DNA of 64,000 nucleotides. Origin: Vallitaleaceae bacterium 9-2. GTDB lineage: Bacteria > Bacillota > Clostridia > Lachnospirales > Vallitaleaceae. The position numbers and the translations under genes were made by a program. This document shows positions 26,388 through 35,534 of this stretch, piece after piece. The notes beneath the pieces are model-generated. The model did no database searches. It was not told where the DNA came from and saw only the letters and a list, made by a program, of their open reading frames with translations. Numbering within the stretch: position 1 is the first letter of the stretch; each line of letters begins with the position of its first letter. Where the stretch lies: positions 868,001 to 932,000 of the forward strand of contig CP121691.1 in the NCBI GenBank assembly GCA_038396585.1. The letters are read 5' to 3'.

Positions 26388-27587
26388 ATGAAAGGTAAAA
26401 TGATAGTCCTTGTTTTAGATGGATTTGGAATGGGACAAATGCCGGATGCAGATAGCAAATATTATGCGGATACTTTTGGTAGTCTTTTAAAATACCAAGA
26501 GGATTTAGCATTGCCTAATTTAGAAGCATTAGGATTAATGAATGCATATGGCAAAGAGTCACTGAAAATGAAGTTTAATCCTCAGGCGAACTATGGAAAA
26601 ATGGCACTAATGCATCAGGGGGCGGATACATTTTATGGACATCAAGAAATGATGGGAACATTCCCAAAGCCTACCCAAAAGATCCCGTTTTCAGGAAGTA
26701 TTCATGAGATTCGTCAAGGGCTTATCGATGCAAACTATGATGTTAAGTATATTGGTGACCAGCATAAAATTTTATTGGTAAATAACTGTATTACTGTTGG
26801 AGATAATCTTGAAGCGGATTACGGTTTGGCATATAATGTGACAGCTTCATTTGACTACGTGTCATTTGAAGATGTCATTAAAGTAGGTCGCGTGGTTAGA
26901 CAGCATGCAAAAGTACCTCGGGTCATTGCTTTTGGAGGTCAAGGAGTCAACTTGATTAACATTATCTCTTCTATCCATGAAAAGGATAATACGATGGTTG
27001 GGGTGAGTGCGCCAGAAGTAGGAGTCTATGACCAAGGATATGAGGTTATTCATATGGGGTATGGCATTGACCCAGAGGTTCAAGCACCAACAATTCTAGG
27101 CAGACAAAATATTCCGGTAACATTAATTGGTAAAGTTGCGGATATTGTGCAAAACGATTTTGGAAAGAGTATACCAGCGGTAGACACCACATTAGTTATG
27201 AATGAACTTATCCAAGCATGCCAACAGATGGAACGAGGGTTTATCTGTGCCAATGTGCAAGAGACAGATCTTGCCGGACATGATCAAAACCCCGGGCGTT
27301 ATATTCAAAAATTAGAGACGGTGGATGCACATTTACCTAAACTAAAAGAAGTGATGGCACAAGATGATGTCTTATGTATTGTTGCTGACCATGGCAATGA
27401 TCCGCTCATTGGTCATGGAAAACATACACGGGAATATGTGCCTCTTCTTGTCTATAAAAAGAATTTGAAAAATCAGCGTTATGGACTAAGAAGTACATTG
27501 TCTGATATTGGAGCAACAGCAGTAGAACTATTTACTAGCGAGACAGCAATACAAAACGGTAAAAGAATACAGTTTGAAGAGGCATAA
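26388..27587 (+). CDS. yhfW: YhfW-like phosphopentomutase-family protein
   Basis: The product is about 399 residues in the alkaline-phosphatase/phosphopentomutase superfamily. The first metal site is LVLDGFGMGQMPDA, and the C-terminal metal motif is IVADHGNDPLIGHGKHTREYVPLLVY, close to DeoB (ADHGNDP...HTREYVP). It probably moves a phosphate within a sugar phosphate. The ATG at 26388 is chosen because TAGGAGG lies 7 bases upstream; a longer frame from 26334 overlaps yhfX without a ribosome site. Confidence 0.87.
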   Translation: MKGKMIVLVLDGFGMGQMPDADSKYYADTFGSLLKYQEDLALPNLEALGLMNAYGKESLKMKFNPQANYGKMALMHQGADTFYGHQEMMGTFPKPTQKIPFSGSIHEIRQGLIDANYDVKYIGDQHKILLVNNCITVGDNLEADYGLAYNVTASFDYVSFEDVIKVGRVVRQHAKVPRVIAFGGQGVNLINIISSIHEKDNTMVGVSAPEVGVYDQGYEVIHMGYGIDPEVQAPTILGRQNIPVTLIGKVADIVQNDFGKSIPAVDTTLVMNELIQACQQMERGFICANVQETDLAGHDQNPGRYIQKLETVDAHLPKLKEVMAQDDVLCIVADHGNDPLIGHGKHTREYVPLLVYKKNLKNQRYGLRSTLSDIGATAVELFTSETAIQNGKRIQFEEA

Positions 27588-27609
27588 CAGATTTAAGGAG
27601 GACACTAAT

Positions 27610-29337
27610 TTGATACATGGAATTGGTGCGAGCGAAGGCATATGCATAGGCAAGATATTTAAGTACGATCATGTCGATGTGCAAGCAAAAACAAACACAG
27701 TGGAAGATTGTGGAGCAGAGATAGAACGGTTTAAGCAAGGCGTAAGCCAAAGCATTGTTGATTTAGAAGGAATCAAAGAGCATGCGCAAGAAAACATCAG
27801 CCCGGAGACAGCGGCGATTTTTGAAGCACACATAGAAATCCTAAAAGACCCGGAGTTTATCGGTCAAGTCAAAGAAGTGATAGAGACAGAAAAGATCAAT
27901 GGAGAATATGGGCTTGAGAAGGTCAGCCAACAGTTTGTGGCAATGTTTGAAAGTATGGATAACGAATATCTGCGGGAACGTGCGGCAGATATAAAGGATG
28001 TATCCCGACGTGTGCTCATGCATATGAAAGGGCTAAAAAGTCATGACTTAAGCGAGATCAATTCAGAGGTCATCTTAGTGGCAAGAGATTTGACGCCATC
28101 AGATACAGCACAGTTAAACCGCCGATGGGTCAAAGGATTTATAACGGATATAGGCGGGCGAACCAGTCATAGTGCCATTATGGCAAGAACCCTTGAGATT
28201 CCGGCAGTAGTAGGTACGATGACAGGATTTGAGAGCTTAAAGGATGGCGAGCAGGTCATTCTAGATGGGAACGAAGGCATCATCTATCAGAACCCGGAAC
28301 AAGAGCGATTGGAAGAATATGCAGAGAAAATACAAGAGCTTGAACGCCAAAAGAAACTGCGAGAGACCTATATAGATAAAGCCAGCGTAACAGCTGATGG
28401 AGTGCATATTGAGATTGGAGCCAATATCGGAAGTCCAGAAGATATCGAAGGAGCATTGTCCCATGGAGCAGAGTGTATAGGACTATACCGAACAGAATTT
28501 TTATATATGGGCAAGAAAAACTTCCCTACAGAAGATGAACAATTCGAGGCGTATAAAAAAGTGCTGGAAGCCATGGAGAACAAACCGGTGGTAGTAAGAA
28601 CACTCGATATCGGAGGAGACAAAGAGCTGGATTATATGACAATGGATAAGGAGTTGAATCCATTTTTAGGAAATCGTGCGATACGTCTGTGCCTGTCGAA
28701 TGAGGAGTTGTTCTTGACCCAGTTAAAAGCATTATTGCGAGCGAGCGTCTATGGGAATCTGCATATCATGTTCCCGATGATAGCAACGTTAGAAGAGTTG
28801 CGCCAGGCAAAAAGATTGCTTGAAGTGGCCAAAGAAGAGCTACAACAAAACACAAAGTATAGTGAAGCCGAGTTTAAGTATAAGATTGGAATCATGGTAG
28901 AGATACCGTCAACAGCCATAATGGCGCCGGTATTTGCAAAAGAGGTGGACTTCTTTTCCATAGGGACCAATGACTTGATTCAGTATACATTTGCAGCAGA
29001 CCGTATGAATGAGAACGTATCCTATCTATATCAACCGTTTAATCCGGCGATCTTGAATCTAGTACATATGGTAATAGAGGCGGCCCATAAAGAAGGTAAG
29101 TGGGTCGGCATGTGCGGAGAGATGGCAGGGGAACCCTTGGCCCTTGGATTACTGATTGGTTTGGGATTAGATGAGTTTAGCATGAGTGCGCCAGGAATCT
29201 TAAGAGCGCGCCAGCAAGCCGCAAGGATTGATAGCCGCCAGGCAAGTAAGATAGCCAAGGAGGCATTAACATTAACCAGCCAAGAGGATGTCTTGAACGT
29301 AATAGAGGATAAAATGAAAAATCAATTAGTCGAGTAA
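27610..29337 (+). CDS. ptsI: PTS enzyme I (phosphoenolpyruvate-protein phosphotransferase)
   Basis: The product is 575 residues, full length. It takes phosphate from phosphoenolpyruvate and passes it to HPr. Marks: IHGIGASEGICIGKIF at the start, phosphorylated His187 in GGRTSHSAIMAR, the PEP site PMIATLEELRQAK and FFSIGTNDLIQYTFAADRMN, and MCGEMAGEP with the active Cys. The start is TTG at 27610 with AAGGAGG 8 bases upstream; a frame from 27574 overlaps yhfW. No HPr gene adjoins it and no classical EII gene is in the window, which is unusual. It ends only 8 bases before the convergent araC stop. Confidence 0.93.
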   Translation: MIHGIGASEGICIGKIFKYDHVDVQAKTNTVEDCGAEIERFKQGVSQSIVDLEGIKEHAQENISPETAAIFEAHIEILKDPEFIGQVKEVIETEKINGEYGLEKVSQQFVAMFESMDNEYLRERAADIKDVSRRVLMHMKGLKSHDLSEINSEVILVARDLTPSDTAQLNRRWVKGFITDIGGRTSHSAIMARTLEIPAVVGTMTGFESLKDGEQVILDGNEGIIYQNPEQERLEEYAEKIQELERQKKLRETYIDKASVTADGVHIEIGANIGSPEDIEGALSHGAECIGLYRTEFLYMGKKNFPTEDEQFEAYKKVLEAMENKPVVVRTLDIGGDKELDYMTMDKELNPFLGNRAIRLCLSNEELFLTQLKALLRASVYGNLHIMFPMIATLEELRQAKRLLEVAKEELQQNTKYSEAEFKYKIGIMVEIPSTAIMAPVFAKEVDFFSIGTNDLIQYTFAADRMNENVSYLYQPFNPAILNLVHMVIEAAHKEGKWVGMCGEMAGEPLALGLLIGLGLDEFSMSAPGILRARQQAARIDSRQASKIAKEALTLTSQEDVLNVIEDKMKNQLVE

Positions 29338-29345
29338 CCTTTTGA

Positions 29346-30164
29346 TTATAGAATGAAAGAATGTCGCGTCTGTTGAAAAGCTAAAGGGGATTGATGATAT
29401 TTTTTCTTGAACACCCGAGAAAAATAACTTTGAGAAGAATAACCAAGACGGGCACTTACGTCGGCTATACTATGGTTATCTGTGAGTAATTGTCGACCAT
29501 ATTCTAAACGAATATGATTATAGTATGTCATAGGACCATGACCGGTATAAGCTTTAAAGACCTGTTTTAGCTTTGACTCGCTAACACAACATGTAGCTGT
29601 AAGTTCGGATAATGAACATCCGCTGCTAAGGTTAGCCTTCATATGTTGTACAGCTTTATTATAGATATGGGTATCTTTGTTTTTGGTATAAATTAAAGGT
29701 CTAGCATCTTGAGTTATTTTCGATAGAAAGATTTCAATAATTTTTATAAAACTGAAAGGAAGAATAGACATTTCTCCACAAGGTATTTTTTGTGCGTCTA
29801 AAAAAATCTCTATATCTTTTATTGCATAGTGCAATAAATCTAATTGTAGCGCATTAACTTCATAGATTTTAGGCAAAGCCAAACGTGGTAAATCGGAACT
29901 TAGAAAATGGATGACAACCATGTTGGCACAAGTGTTTTCGATGACTTTATTTCGGTGAAAAATATTGGGTTCACTGAGGAAAGCCTGGTTTTTATTGAGC
30001 CTAAAAACAAAGGTGTCATAGGTGATTTCTAGGGCACCATCAAGTACAACGTTTAACTCCCAAGAATTATGACTATGTCCATTAAATACATAGCTTGGAT
30101 TGAGGGTGTAACGATGATAGAATTCAATTTTTGAAAGAGAAAAGTCATTGACAAATTGATTCAT
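29346..30164 (-). CDS. AraC-family transcriptional regulator
   Basis: The product is about 272 residues. The N-terminal cupin sensor begins around the segment with FNGHSHNSWELN. The C-terminal double helix-turn-helix includes GCSLSELTATCCVSESKLKQ and the signature SIADVSARLGYSSQSYFSRVFKK. It is divergent from the GH27 gene and is probably its activator. The ATG at 30164 is chosen because GAGGTG lies 6 bases upstream; an in-frame ATG at 30179 lacks a ribosome site. Confidence 0.9.
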   Translation of the reverse strand: MNQFVNDFSLSKIEFYHRYTLNPSYVFNGHSHNSWELNVVLDGALEITYDTFVFRLNKNQAFLSEPNIFHRNKVIENTCANMVVIHFLSSDLPRLALPKIYEVNALQLDLLHYAIKDIEIFLDAQKIPCGEMSILPFSFIKIIEIFLSKITQDARPLIYTKNKDTHIYNKAVQHMKANLSSGCSLSELTATCCVSESKLKQVFKAYTGHGPMTYYNHIRLEYGRQLLTDNHSIADVSARLGYSSQSYFSRVFKKKYHQSPLAFQQTRHSFIL

Positions 30165-30217
30165 AAGACACCTCGGCATTTATTAGAAGATGTTCATATT
30201 TTACCATATCGAGTAAT

Positions 30218-30251
30218 AAAAAGACAGATAGTGACAAAAATCTGTCTTTTT
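30218..30251. promoter_or_regulatory. Hairpin in the araC/GH27 divergent region
   Basis: AAAAAGACAGAT (30218-30229) and its exact complement ATCTGTCTTTTT (30240-30251) are separated by 10 bases. It looks like a weak terminator on either strand, yet sits between divergent starts, so it may be an attenuator or a binding site for the AraC protein. Confidence 0.55.
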
Positions 30252-30328
30252 GTGTATAGGAGAATAGCATATATTCGATTATAATTATAAGAGGCAAGAA
30301 CGTAATCATATTAAAGGAGTGAAGGATA

Positions 30329-31462
30329 ATGAGTACAGCATATGAAAAAAGACTGACCCCCCTTATGGGATGGGCATCGTGGAATAACTATCGAATTCAT
30401 ATTAATGAAGAACTATTGAAAAAGCAAGTCGATGCATTAGTGGAGACAGGACTTGCTGACGTTGGGTATACGTATTTTAACATTGATGATGGTTTTTTTG
30501 CGGGAAGAGATCAAGACGGAAAGATTCGCTCCCATCCCAAACGATTTCCAAGTGGAATGAAGGCGATGGCAGAATATATTCATGACAAAGGATTAAAAGC
30601 AGGGATATATTCGGATGCTGGAGAAAATACATGTGCCCACATGCATGATAATGATGATGGCAATACGGATGGTTTAGGTGTCGGTTTATATGGCTATGAT
30701 GAACAAGATCTTAGAACATATTTAGTAGAATGGGATTATGACTTTATCAAAGTTGACTGGTGTGGAGGCTTATGTCTAAAACTAGATGAGAAAGCACGCT
30801 ACAGTAGAATCGGTCAATTAATTGAGACACTTCGTCAAGAAAAAGGACAAGATATAATCTATAATGTCTGCCGTTGGGAGTTTCCAGGAGCATGGGTTGT
30901 TGATGTGGCAGATTCATGGAGAACCAGTGCTGATATAGACTTATCTTTTGAAAGTGTCCTAAGACAAATAGATGCAGTCAAACCATTGGCCCAATATCAT
31001 GGCCCGGGACATGTTAATGATCTTGATATGCTTCAAGTTGGGCGAGGTTTAAGCTTCGAAGAAGATAAGACACACTTTGCGATGTGGTGTATGATGTCTA
31101 CACCCTTAATGCTAGGTAATGACTTAACATCGATAGCACAAGAAACTTTAGAGATTGTAAAGAATGAAGAACTGATTGCCATTAATCAAGATAAAGCCTG
31201 TCGTATGCCGTATGTGGCTGTATCTGATGGAGAAGTGGAGTATTGGCTAAAAGATTTAGGTGAAGAAAATGGAACACAAAAAGCCATAGCCATATTGAAC
31301 CGAAGTGACCATGACATTGAAGTGAACATTGAATGGAAAGCATTAGGATTAGAAAAGATATCAAAAATTAGAGACGCTTGGAACCATCAAGATATCAAAG
31401 TTGAAGATACTTTTTCCGTGATGGTTCCAAGACACGCAACAAAAGTGTATCGCGTCCAATAA
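30329..31462 (+). CDS. GH27 alpha-galactosidase / alpha-N-acetylgalactosaminidase
   Basis: The product is 377 residues. The TIM barrel starts at once with LTPLMGWASWNNYR and has YFNIDDGFF and GIYSDAGENTC. The nucleophile is Asp143 in FIKVDWCGG and the acid/base Asp202 in DSWRTSADI (R-x3-D spacing of GH27). A C-terminal beta domain follows. There is no signal peptide, so it cleaves imported oligosaccharides. AAAGGAG precedes the ATG. It is divergent from the AraC gene, the likely regulator. Sequence does not decide between Gal and GalNAc. Confidence 0.9.
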   Translation: MSTAYEKRLTPLMGWASWNNYRIHINEELLKKQVDALVETGLADVGYTYFNIDDGFFAGRDQDGKIRSHPKRFPSGMKAMAEYIHDKGLKAGIYSDAGENTCAHMHDNDDGNTDGLGVGLYGYDEQDLRTYLVEWDYDFIKVDWCGGLCLKLDEKARYSRIGQLIETLRQEKGQDIIYNVCRWEFPGAWVVDVADSWRTSADIDLSFESVLRQIDAVKPLAQYHGPGHVNDLDMLQVGRGLSFEEDKTHFAMWCMMSTPLMLGNDLTSIAQETLEIVKNEELIAINQDKACRMPYVAVSDGEVEYWLKDLGEENGTQKAIAILNRSDHDIEVNIEWKALGLEKISKIRDAWNHQDIKVEDTFSVMVPRHATKVYRVQ

Positions 31463-31464
31463 AC

Positions 31465-32142
31465 TTAAGAATTGGTTAAATTGCGTAAATGCATATAGAC
31501 TGTATTTTTTGAGATATTCATTAAATCAGCAACTTTCACAACGGAATCTTTCATGTTAAAGATTCCTTTTGAATTTAATAAAGCAATAATTTCTTTGTTC
31601 TTGTTCGAAGCTGAAATCGCTTGATTCGACAGAACACTTTTTTTGGCTTCATCCAGAGCTTTGAGTAAAATATCATCAATAGAATTTGAAAAGTTTTCGA
31701 CCACAAAATCCTCAGCAGGACTAGGAACCATGCGAGCTTTTGGAATAAAGTTTTCAATGATATCTGAAAAGGGCATATTCATATAAAAATTAATGCAAAG
31801 TAAACCGATGATGCGGTTATTTTCCCCGATAATAGGAATGGTGGTTGATTTAATATCAACACCTGTAGCGGTTTTGTTAAAATAACTGACAGACTGCAGG
31901 TCGTTATTATGCTTGATTTGTTCCAGCATAGATAGCGCATAATCAGTAATGGGAGAGCCCTCAACCCGACCGGTGTAGTGCCCATTTACAATCTTAATGA
32001 CAGATTCATTTAGATTTTCCAAGCTATGTAGAACAAATTCATATCCCTTGCCTAGGTAGTTATCTAGACCATCAATGAGGGACTTATACGAATCAAGAAT
32101 AAGTCGATCTGTATGTGTTAATGTAAGAAAATTCGTTTTCAA
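31465..32142 (-). CDS. YheO/DauR-type regulator (PAS-like domain plus HTH)
   Basis: The product is 225 residues. An N-terminal YheO-type PAS domain (about 10-115: GKGYEFVLHSLENLNESVIKI, ending LLCINFYMNMPF) is joined to a C-terminal helix-turn-helix (SVVKVADLMNISKNTVYMHLRNL). DauR of this family controls D-arginine use in Pseudomonas. The start is TTG with GGAGGT 7 bases upstream. It is divergent from ridA-nhaC-patB, which it probably regulates. Its stop lies two bases from the GH27 stop. Confidence 0.85.
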   Translation of the reverse strand: MKTNFLTLTHTDRLILDSYKSLIDGLDNYLGKGYEFVLHSLENLNESVIKIVNGHYTGRVEGSPITDYALSMLEQIKHNNDLQSVSYFNKTATGVDIKSTTIPIIGENNRIIGLLCINFYMNMPFSDIIENFIPKARMVPSPAEDFVVENFSNSIDDILLKALDEAKKSVLSNQAISASNKNKEIIALLNSKGIFNMKDSVVKVADLMNISKNTVYMHLRNLTNS

Positions 32143-32170
32143 AAAAATACCTCCAATATCGCTTTATTTC

Positions 32171-32199
32171 ATTATAACCCTAAAAATAAATTCATGCAA
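32171..32199 (-). promoter_or_regulatory. Promoter of the YheO-type regulator
   Basis: On the minus strand TTGCAT (32194-32199) and TATAAT (32171-32176) are 17 bases apart. Confidence 0.7.
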
Positions 32200-32268
32200 T
32201 AAAAAAAAGTTTAGTGAAAATCAACAAAATAGACGAAAAAATTTGTACATAAAACAAACAATATTTCA

Positions 32269-32297
32269 TTGACTAAAAAATATTTCATCGTTATAAT
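32269..32297 (+). promoter_or_regulatory. Promoter of ridA-nhaC-patB
   Basis: TTGACT (32269-32274) and TATAAT (32292-32297) are 17 bases apart, about 75 bases before ridA. Confidence 0.78.
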
Positions 32298-32326
32298 ACT
32301 ATTTATAGCTAATAAAAAGTTATTTA

Positions 32327-32340
32327 TGACTGGCCAGTCA
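32327..32340. promoter_or_regulatory. Perfect palindrome TGACTGGCCAGTCA in the ridA leader
   Basis: A 14-bp perfect inverted repeat lies about 30 bases after the ridA -10 box and 30 bases before the ATG. It is a candidate operator, possibly for the divergent YheO-type regulator. Confidence 0.6.
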
Positions 32341-32370
32341 GATAAAATGAATTAACACGGAGGATACAAC

Positions 32371-32748
32371 ATGATGAACAAAATAAATACAACTAAAGCA
32401 CCGGCAGCCATAGGCCCTTATTCTCAAGCCGTTGTGTTTGAAAACCTTATCTTAACTTCAGGTCAAATTCCGATTGATCCTGTAAGTGGAGAGGTGGTAG
32501 ATAATGATATTACGATACAGGCAGAGCAGGTTATGAAAAATTTAGAGGCGGTTTTACACGAAGCAGGCAGTTGCTTTGACCAAGTGTTAAAAACAACATG
32601 CTTCCTAAAAAACATGGAGGACTTTGAAAAATTCAACGCAACCTATAGCAAGTACTTTACCAATAAGCCGGCAAGATCATGTGTAGCCGTTAAGCAGCTT
32701 CCAAAAGATGTCCTTTGTGAAGTTGAAGTCATTGCAGTGAAAAACTAA
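32371..32748 (+). CDS. ridA: RidA family enamine/imine deaminase
   Basis: The product is 125 residues, full length. Signature parts are APAAIGPYSQAVVFENLILTSGQIPIDP, the YjgF/RidA core with KTTCFLKNMEDF, and the C-terminal PARSCVAVKQLPKDVLCEVEVIAV with the conserved Arg and Cys/Glu. It hydrolyses reactive 2-aminoacrylate-type intermediates made by PLP enzymes, which fits the PatB-type lyase in the same operon. CGGAGG lies 8 bases before ATG. Confidence 0.93.
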   Translation: MMNKINTTKAPAAIGPYSQAVVFENLILTSGQIPIDPVSGEVVDNDITIQAEQVMKNLEAVLHEAGSCFDQVLKTTCFLKNMEDFEKFNATYSKYFTNKPARSCVAVKQLPKDVLCEVEVIAVKN

Positions 32749-32772
32749 TCATAGACGATGGAGGAATAAAAA

Positions 32773-34287
32773 ATGAATGCAAAACAAGAGAAGGTAAAAA
32801 AGCAACCCACTTTATTTTTAGCATTAGTCCCGATTTTAGTGATGATTGTATTATTGAGTATTGGATATGGGGTCATGGGGTTAAGTCCGGAGATACTTAT
32901 GTTAGTCTCGGCAGCGGTTGCAGGAGTTATTGCCTATAGCCTGGGATATTCCTGGGATGATATTATGAATTCGATAGTTGCAAAATTATCTAAGACGATG
33001 CCTGCAATTTTTATTTTGATTATTGTAGGATTACTGATCGGGACATGGATGATTGGTGGAACCATTCCGATGATGGTTTATTATGGATTAAAAATTATCA
33101 GTCCTAAGTTTTTAATTGTAACGTCGTTTTTGGTGACTGCATTTGTATCGATATGTACAGGAACTTCATGGGGATCGGCTGGAACGGTTGGGGTTGCTAT
33201 CATGGGGGTAGCAGCAGGAATGGGCGCTCCACTACCTATCGTTGCAGGGGCAGTGGTATCAGGGGCATACTTTGGAGATAAGCTCTCACCACTATCAGAT
33301 ACAACCAATCTTGCACCGATTGCAGCCGGATCAAAGCTATATGACCATATAGGACATATGCTATGGACAACAGGTCCAGGAGCAATCCTATGTATTATTG
33401 TCTATACAGTTGCTGGATTTAATCTTGACACAGCAAGCTATGGAACACCTGAAAAAGTCGAAGCTGTATTATTTTCATTAGAATCTATTTTTAACTTTAA
33501 TATTTTCTTATTATTACCGGTCGTTCTCGTTCTTTTTGGCTCAATCACAAAAAAACCAACAATTCCAGTGATGCTCCTTTCAAGTGCGATAGCCCTATTT
33601 AATGGTGTGGCTTTTGAAGGATTTACCTTACAACAAGGATTTAGTGCAGCAATTGAAGGATTTAATCTTTCGATGGTTAACATTGAAGGGTTTGACCCAG
33701 CAACATTGATCCCGGATGTGGCAAGACTACTTAACCGAGGCGGTATGAAATCGATGCTAAGTACAGTGCTTATTGCATTTTGTGCCTATGGATTTGCAGG
33801 TACGCTTGCAGTGACCAACTCGTTAAATATTGTTCTTGAAAAATTAACAAAGTCTGTAAAATCAACACTTGGACTTGTTGGGGCAACCGTTGTTTCTTGT
33901 ATAACCGCTGTTTTTGTAACATCCAATGGACAGTTATCTATTCTAATCCCTGGGGAAATGTTTAGAGATACATATATCAAGCGCGGATTACAACCTAAAA
34001 ACCTGTCAAGAACACTTGAAGATTCAGCAACAGTTGTTGAACCCATTGTACCTTGGACAGCAGCTGGGGTATATATGGCAACAACACTTGGTGTACCGAC
34101 ACTGGAATTACTTCCTTGGGCAATTCTATGTTATACAGGTGTTATTTTTGCTCTAATATGGGCAGCAACAGGAATTGGAATCAAGAAGATTGAAAAAGGT
34201 GATGAATACTATGAAGAATATGTTCGCCTTAATCAAGAAGAAGAACATACACAAGCACGTGTAAAGAAAACATTTGCTACTGAATAA
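32773..34287 (+). CDS. nhaC: NhaC-type Na+/H+ antiporter or amino-acid carrier
   Basis: The product is 504 residues with about 11-12 membrane helices. NhaC-family marks are TGTSWGSAGTVGVAIMG, GAYFGDKLSPLSDTTNLAPIAAG and SATVVEPIVPWTAAGVYMATTLGVP. Members exchange Na+ for H+, or are thought to couple Na+ to malate or amino-acid movement. Between ridA and a PLP C-S lyase, a role in amino-acid uptake is as likely as pH control. GGAGG precedes the ATG. Confidence 0.88.
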   Translation: MNAKQEKVKKQPTLFLALVPILVMIVLLSIGYGVMGLSPEILMLVSAAVAGVIAYSLGYSWDDIMNSIVAKLSKTMPAIFILIIVGLLIGTWMIGGTIPMMVYYGLKIISPKFLIVTSFLVTAFVSICTGTSWGSAGTVGVAIMGVAAGMGAPLPIVAGAVVSGAYFGDKLSPLSDTTNLAPIAAGSKLYDHIGHMLWTTGPGAILCIIVYTVAGFNLDTASYGTPEKVEAVLFSLESIFNFNIFLLLPVVLVLFGSITKKPTIPVMLLSSAIALFNGVAFEGFTLQQGFSAAIEGFNLSMVNIEGFDPATLIPDVARLLNRGGMKSMLSTVLIAFCAYGFAGTLAVTNSLNIVLEKLTKSVKSTLGLVGATVVSCITAVFVTSNGQLSILIPGEMFRDTYIKRGLQPKNLSRTLEDSATVVEPIVPWTAAGVYMATTLGVPTLELLPWAILCYTGVIFALIWAATGIGIKKIEKGDEYYEEYVRLNQEEEHTQARVKKTFATE

Positions 34288-34335
34288 ATTTGACGACGGC
34301 TAACAAAGAAAAGCATATGTGGAAAGGTTATTTCA

Positions 34336-35523
34336 ATGACAAAATATAGTGATTTTGACGTAACAATTGACCGACGAAATACCAACTGCGCAAAATGGGA
34401 TTCGTTGGCAAAAAAATATGGAAAAAATGATTTGATTCACCTAGGAGTTGCGGATATGGATTTTCAAGCACCACGGCCGATTTTAGACGCAATGCAAAAG
34501 GTGATAGAACATGGGATTTTAGGTTATACAGACCTTAACGATGCATTTTACTCTAGTATCGAGAACTGGGTTTTTAAAAAAACAGGAATCAAGATTTTAA
34601 AGGAATGGATTGTATTTTGCCCAAGAATTAATATTGCATCCAGTGTCTGTGTTGAGAGCATAACACAGGAAGATGGGCATGTAATCATTAATGCACCTGC
34701 ATATTCTCCTTTAGTAGATGCCATTGTTAAGAATAAGCGCACAGCCATTATGAATCCGCTTAAGCGAATCGATGATCGCTTTGTTATGGATTTTGATCAT
34801 TTGGAAAAAATCGTTAATGATCAAAGTGAAATGTTTATCCTTGTCAATCCAGATAATCCAAGTGGAAGAGCATGGTCAAAAGAGGAATTAAATCAATTAG
34901 CGGTATTTTGTAAAAAGCACCACTTGATTTTATTCTCAGATGAAATTCATGCAGATATTCTTGCAAAAGATGTAGAATATACCAGTGCATTAACATTGCT
35001 TAACCCATTAGACAATAAGGTTATCTATGCGAACTCTTTAACAAAAACTTTTAATATTCCAGGCGTTATTGTCTCCTATATGGTTATTCCAGATCCGCAA
35101 ATACGTCAAAAAGTGGAAGCGGAAATTGATCGAATAGGTATGCATAATCCCAATATATTTTCTCTGGCTGCAGTTGAAGCAGGATATAGTGCCTGTGATA
35201 CGTGGTTAGCATCTCTTAACAGCTATATCGATGCCAATGAAGCCTTTGTTCGAGAATATATGTCGCAGCACATGCCAAAGTTTCATATCCTACCTAGGGA
35301 AGGCACCTATCTTCTATGGATTGATTGTAGCAAGCTAGGGATATCCGAGGAAAAATTGGAACAATGGTTTATTGAACAGGCAAAAGTTGAAGTATATATG
35401 GGGTCAAAATTTGGAAAAGAGGGACAAGGATATATCCGAGTCAATCTTGCCACTTCAAAGTCAAGGCTAGATGAAGCACTTTTGCGCATGAAAAATAAAT
35501 ATACATTATTAGACACAATTTAA
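34336..35523 (+). CDS. PatB/MalY-type PLP aminotransferase or cystathionine beta-lyase
   Basis: The product is 395 residues, a fold-type I PLP enzyme. It starts FDVTIDRRNTNCAKWD, as PatB/MalY proteins do (DR..t.s.KWD). The PLP lysine is Lys237 in YANSLTKTFNIPG, with DEIHADI upstream. It probably cleaves C-S bonds of cystathionine or related thioethers, giving pyruvate and ammonia through an enamine that RidA would clear. The ribosome site (GGAAAGG) is moderate. It is last in the operon and is followed by a strong terminator. Confidence 0.87.
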   Translation: MTKYSDFDVTIDRRNTNCAKWDSLAKKYGKNDLIHLGVADMDFQAPRPILDAMQKVIEHGILGYTDLNDAFYSSIENWVFKKTGIKILKEWIVFCPRINIASSVCVESITQEDGHVIINAPAYSPLVDAIVKNKRTAIMNPLKRIDDRFVMDFDHLEKIVNDQSEMFILVNPDNPSGRAWSKEELNQLAVFCKKHHLILFSDEIHADILAKDVEYTSALTLLNPLDNKVIYANSLTKTFNIPGVIVSYMVIPDPQIRQKVEAEIDRIGMHNPNIFSLAAVEAGYSACDTWLASLNSYIDANEAFVREYMSQHMPKFHILPREGTYLLWIDCSKLGISEEKLEQWFIEQAKVEVYMGSKFGKEGQGYIRVNLATSKSRLDEALLRMKNKYTLLDTI

Positions 35524-35534
35524 TAGGCGTTAAT

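Noticed and set aside
32244-32253. TTTGTACATA near ridA as an operator half-site
   Set aside because: No matching left half-site lies 6 bases upstream.
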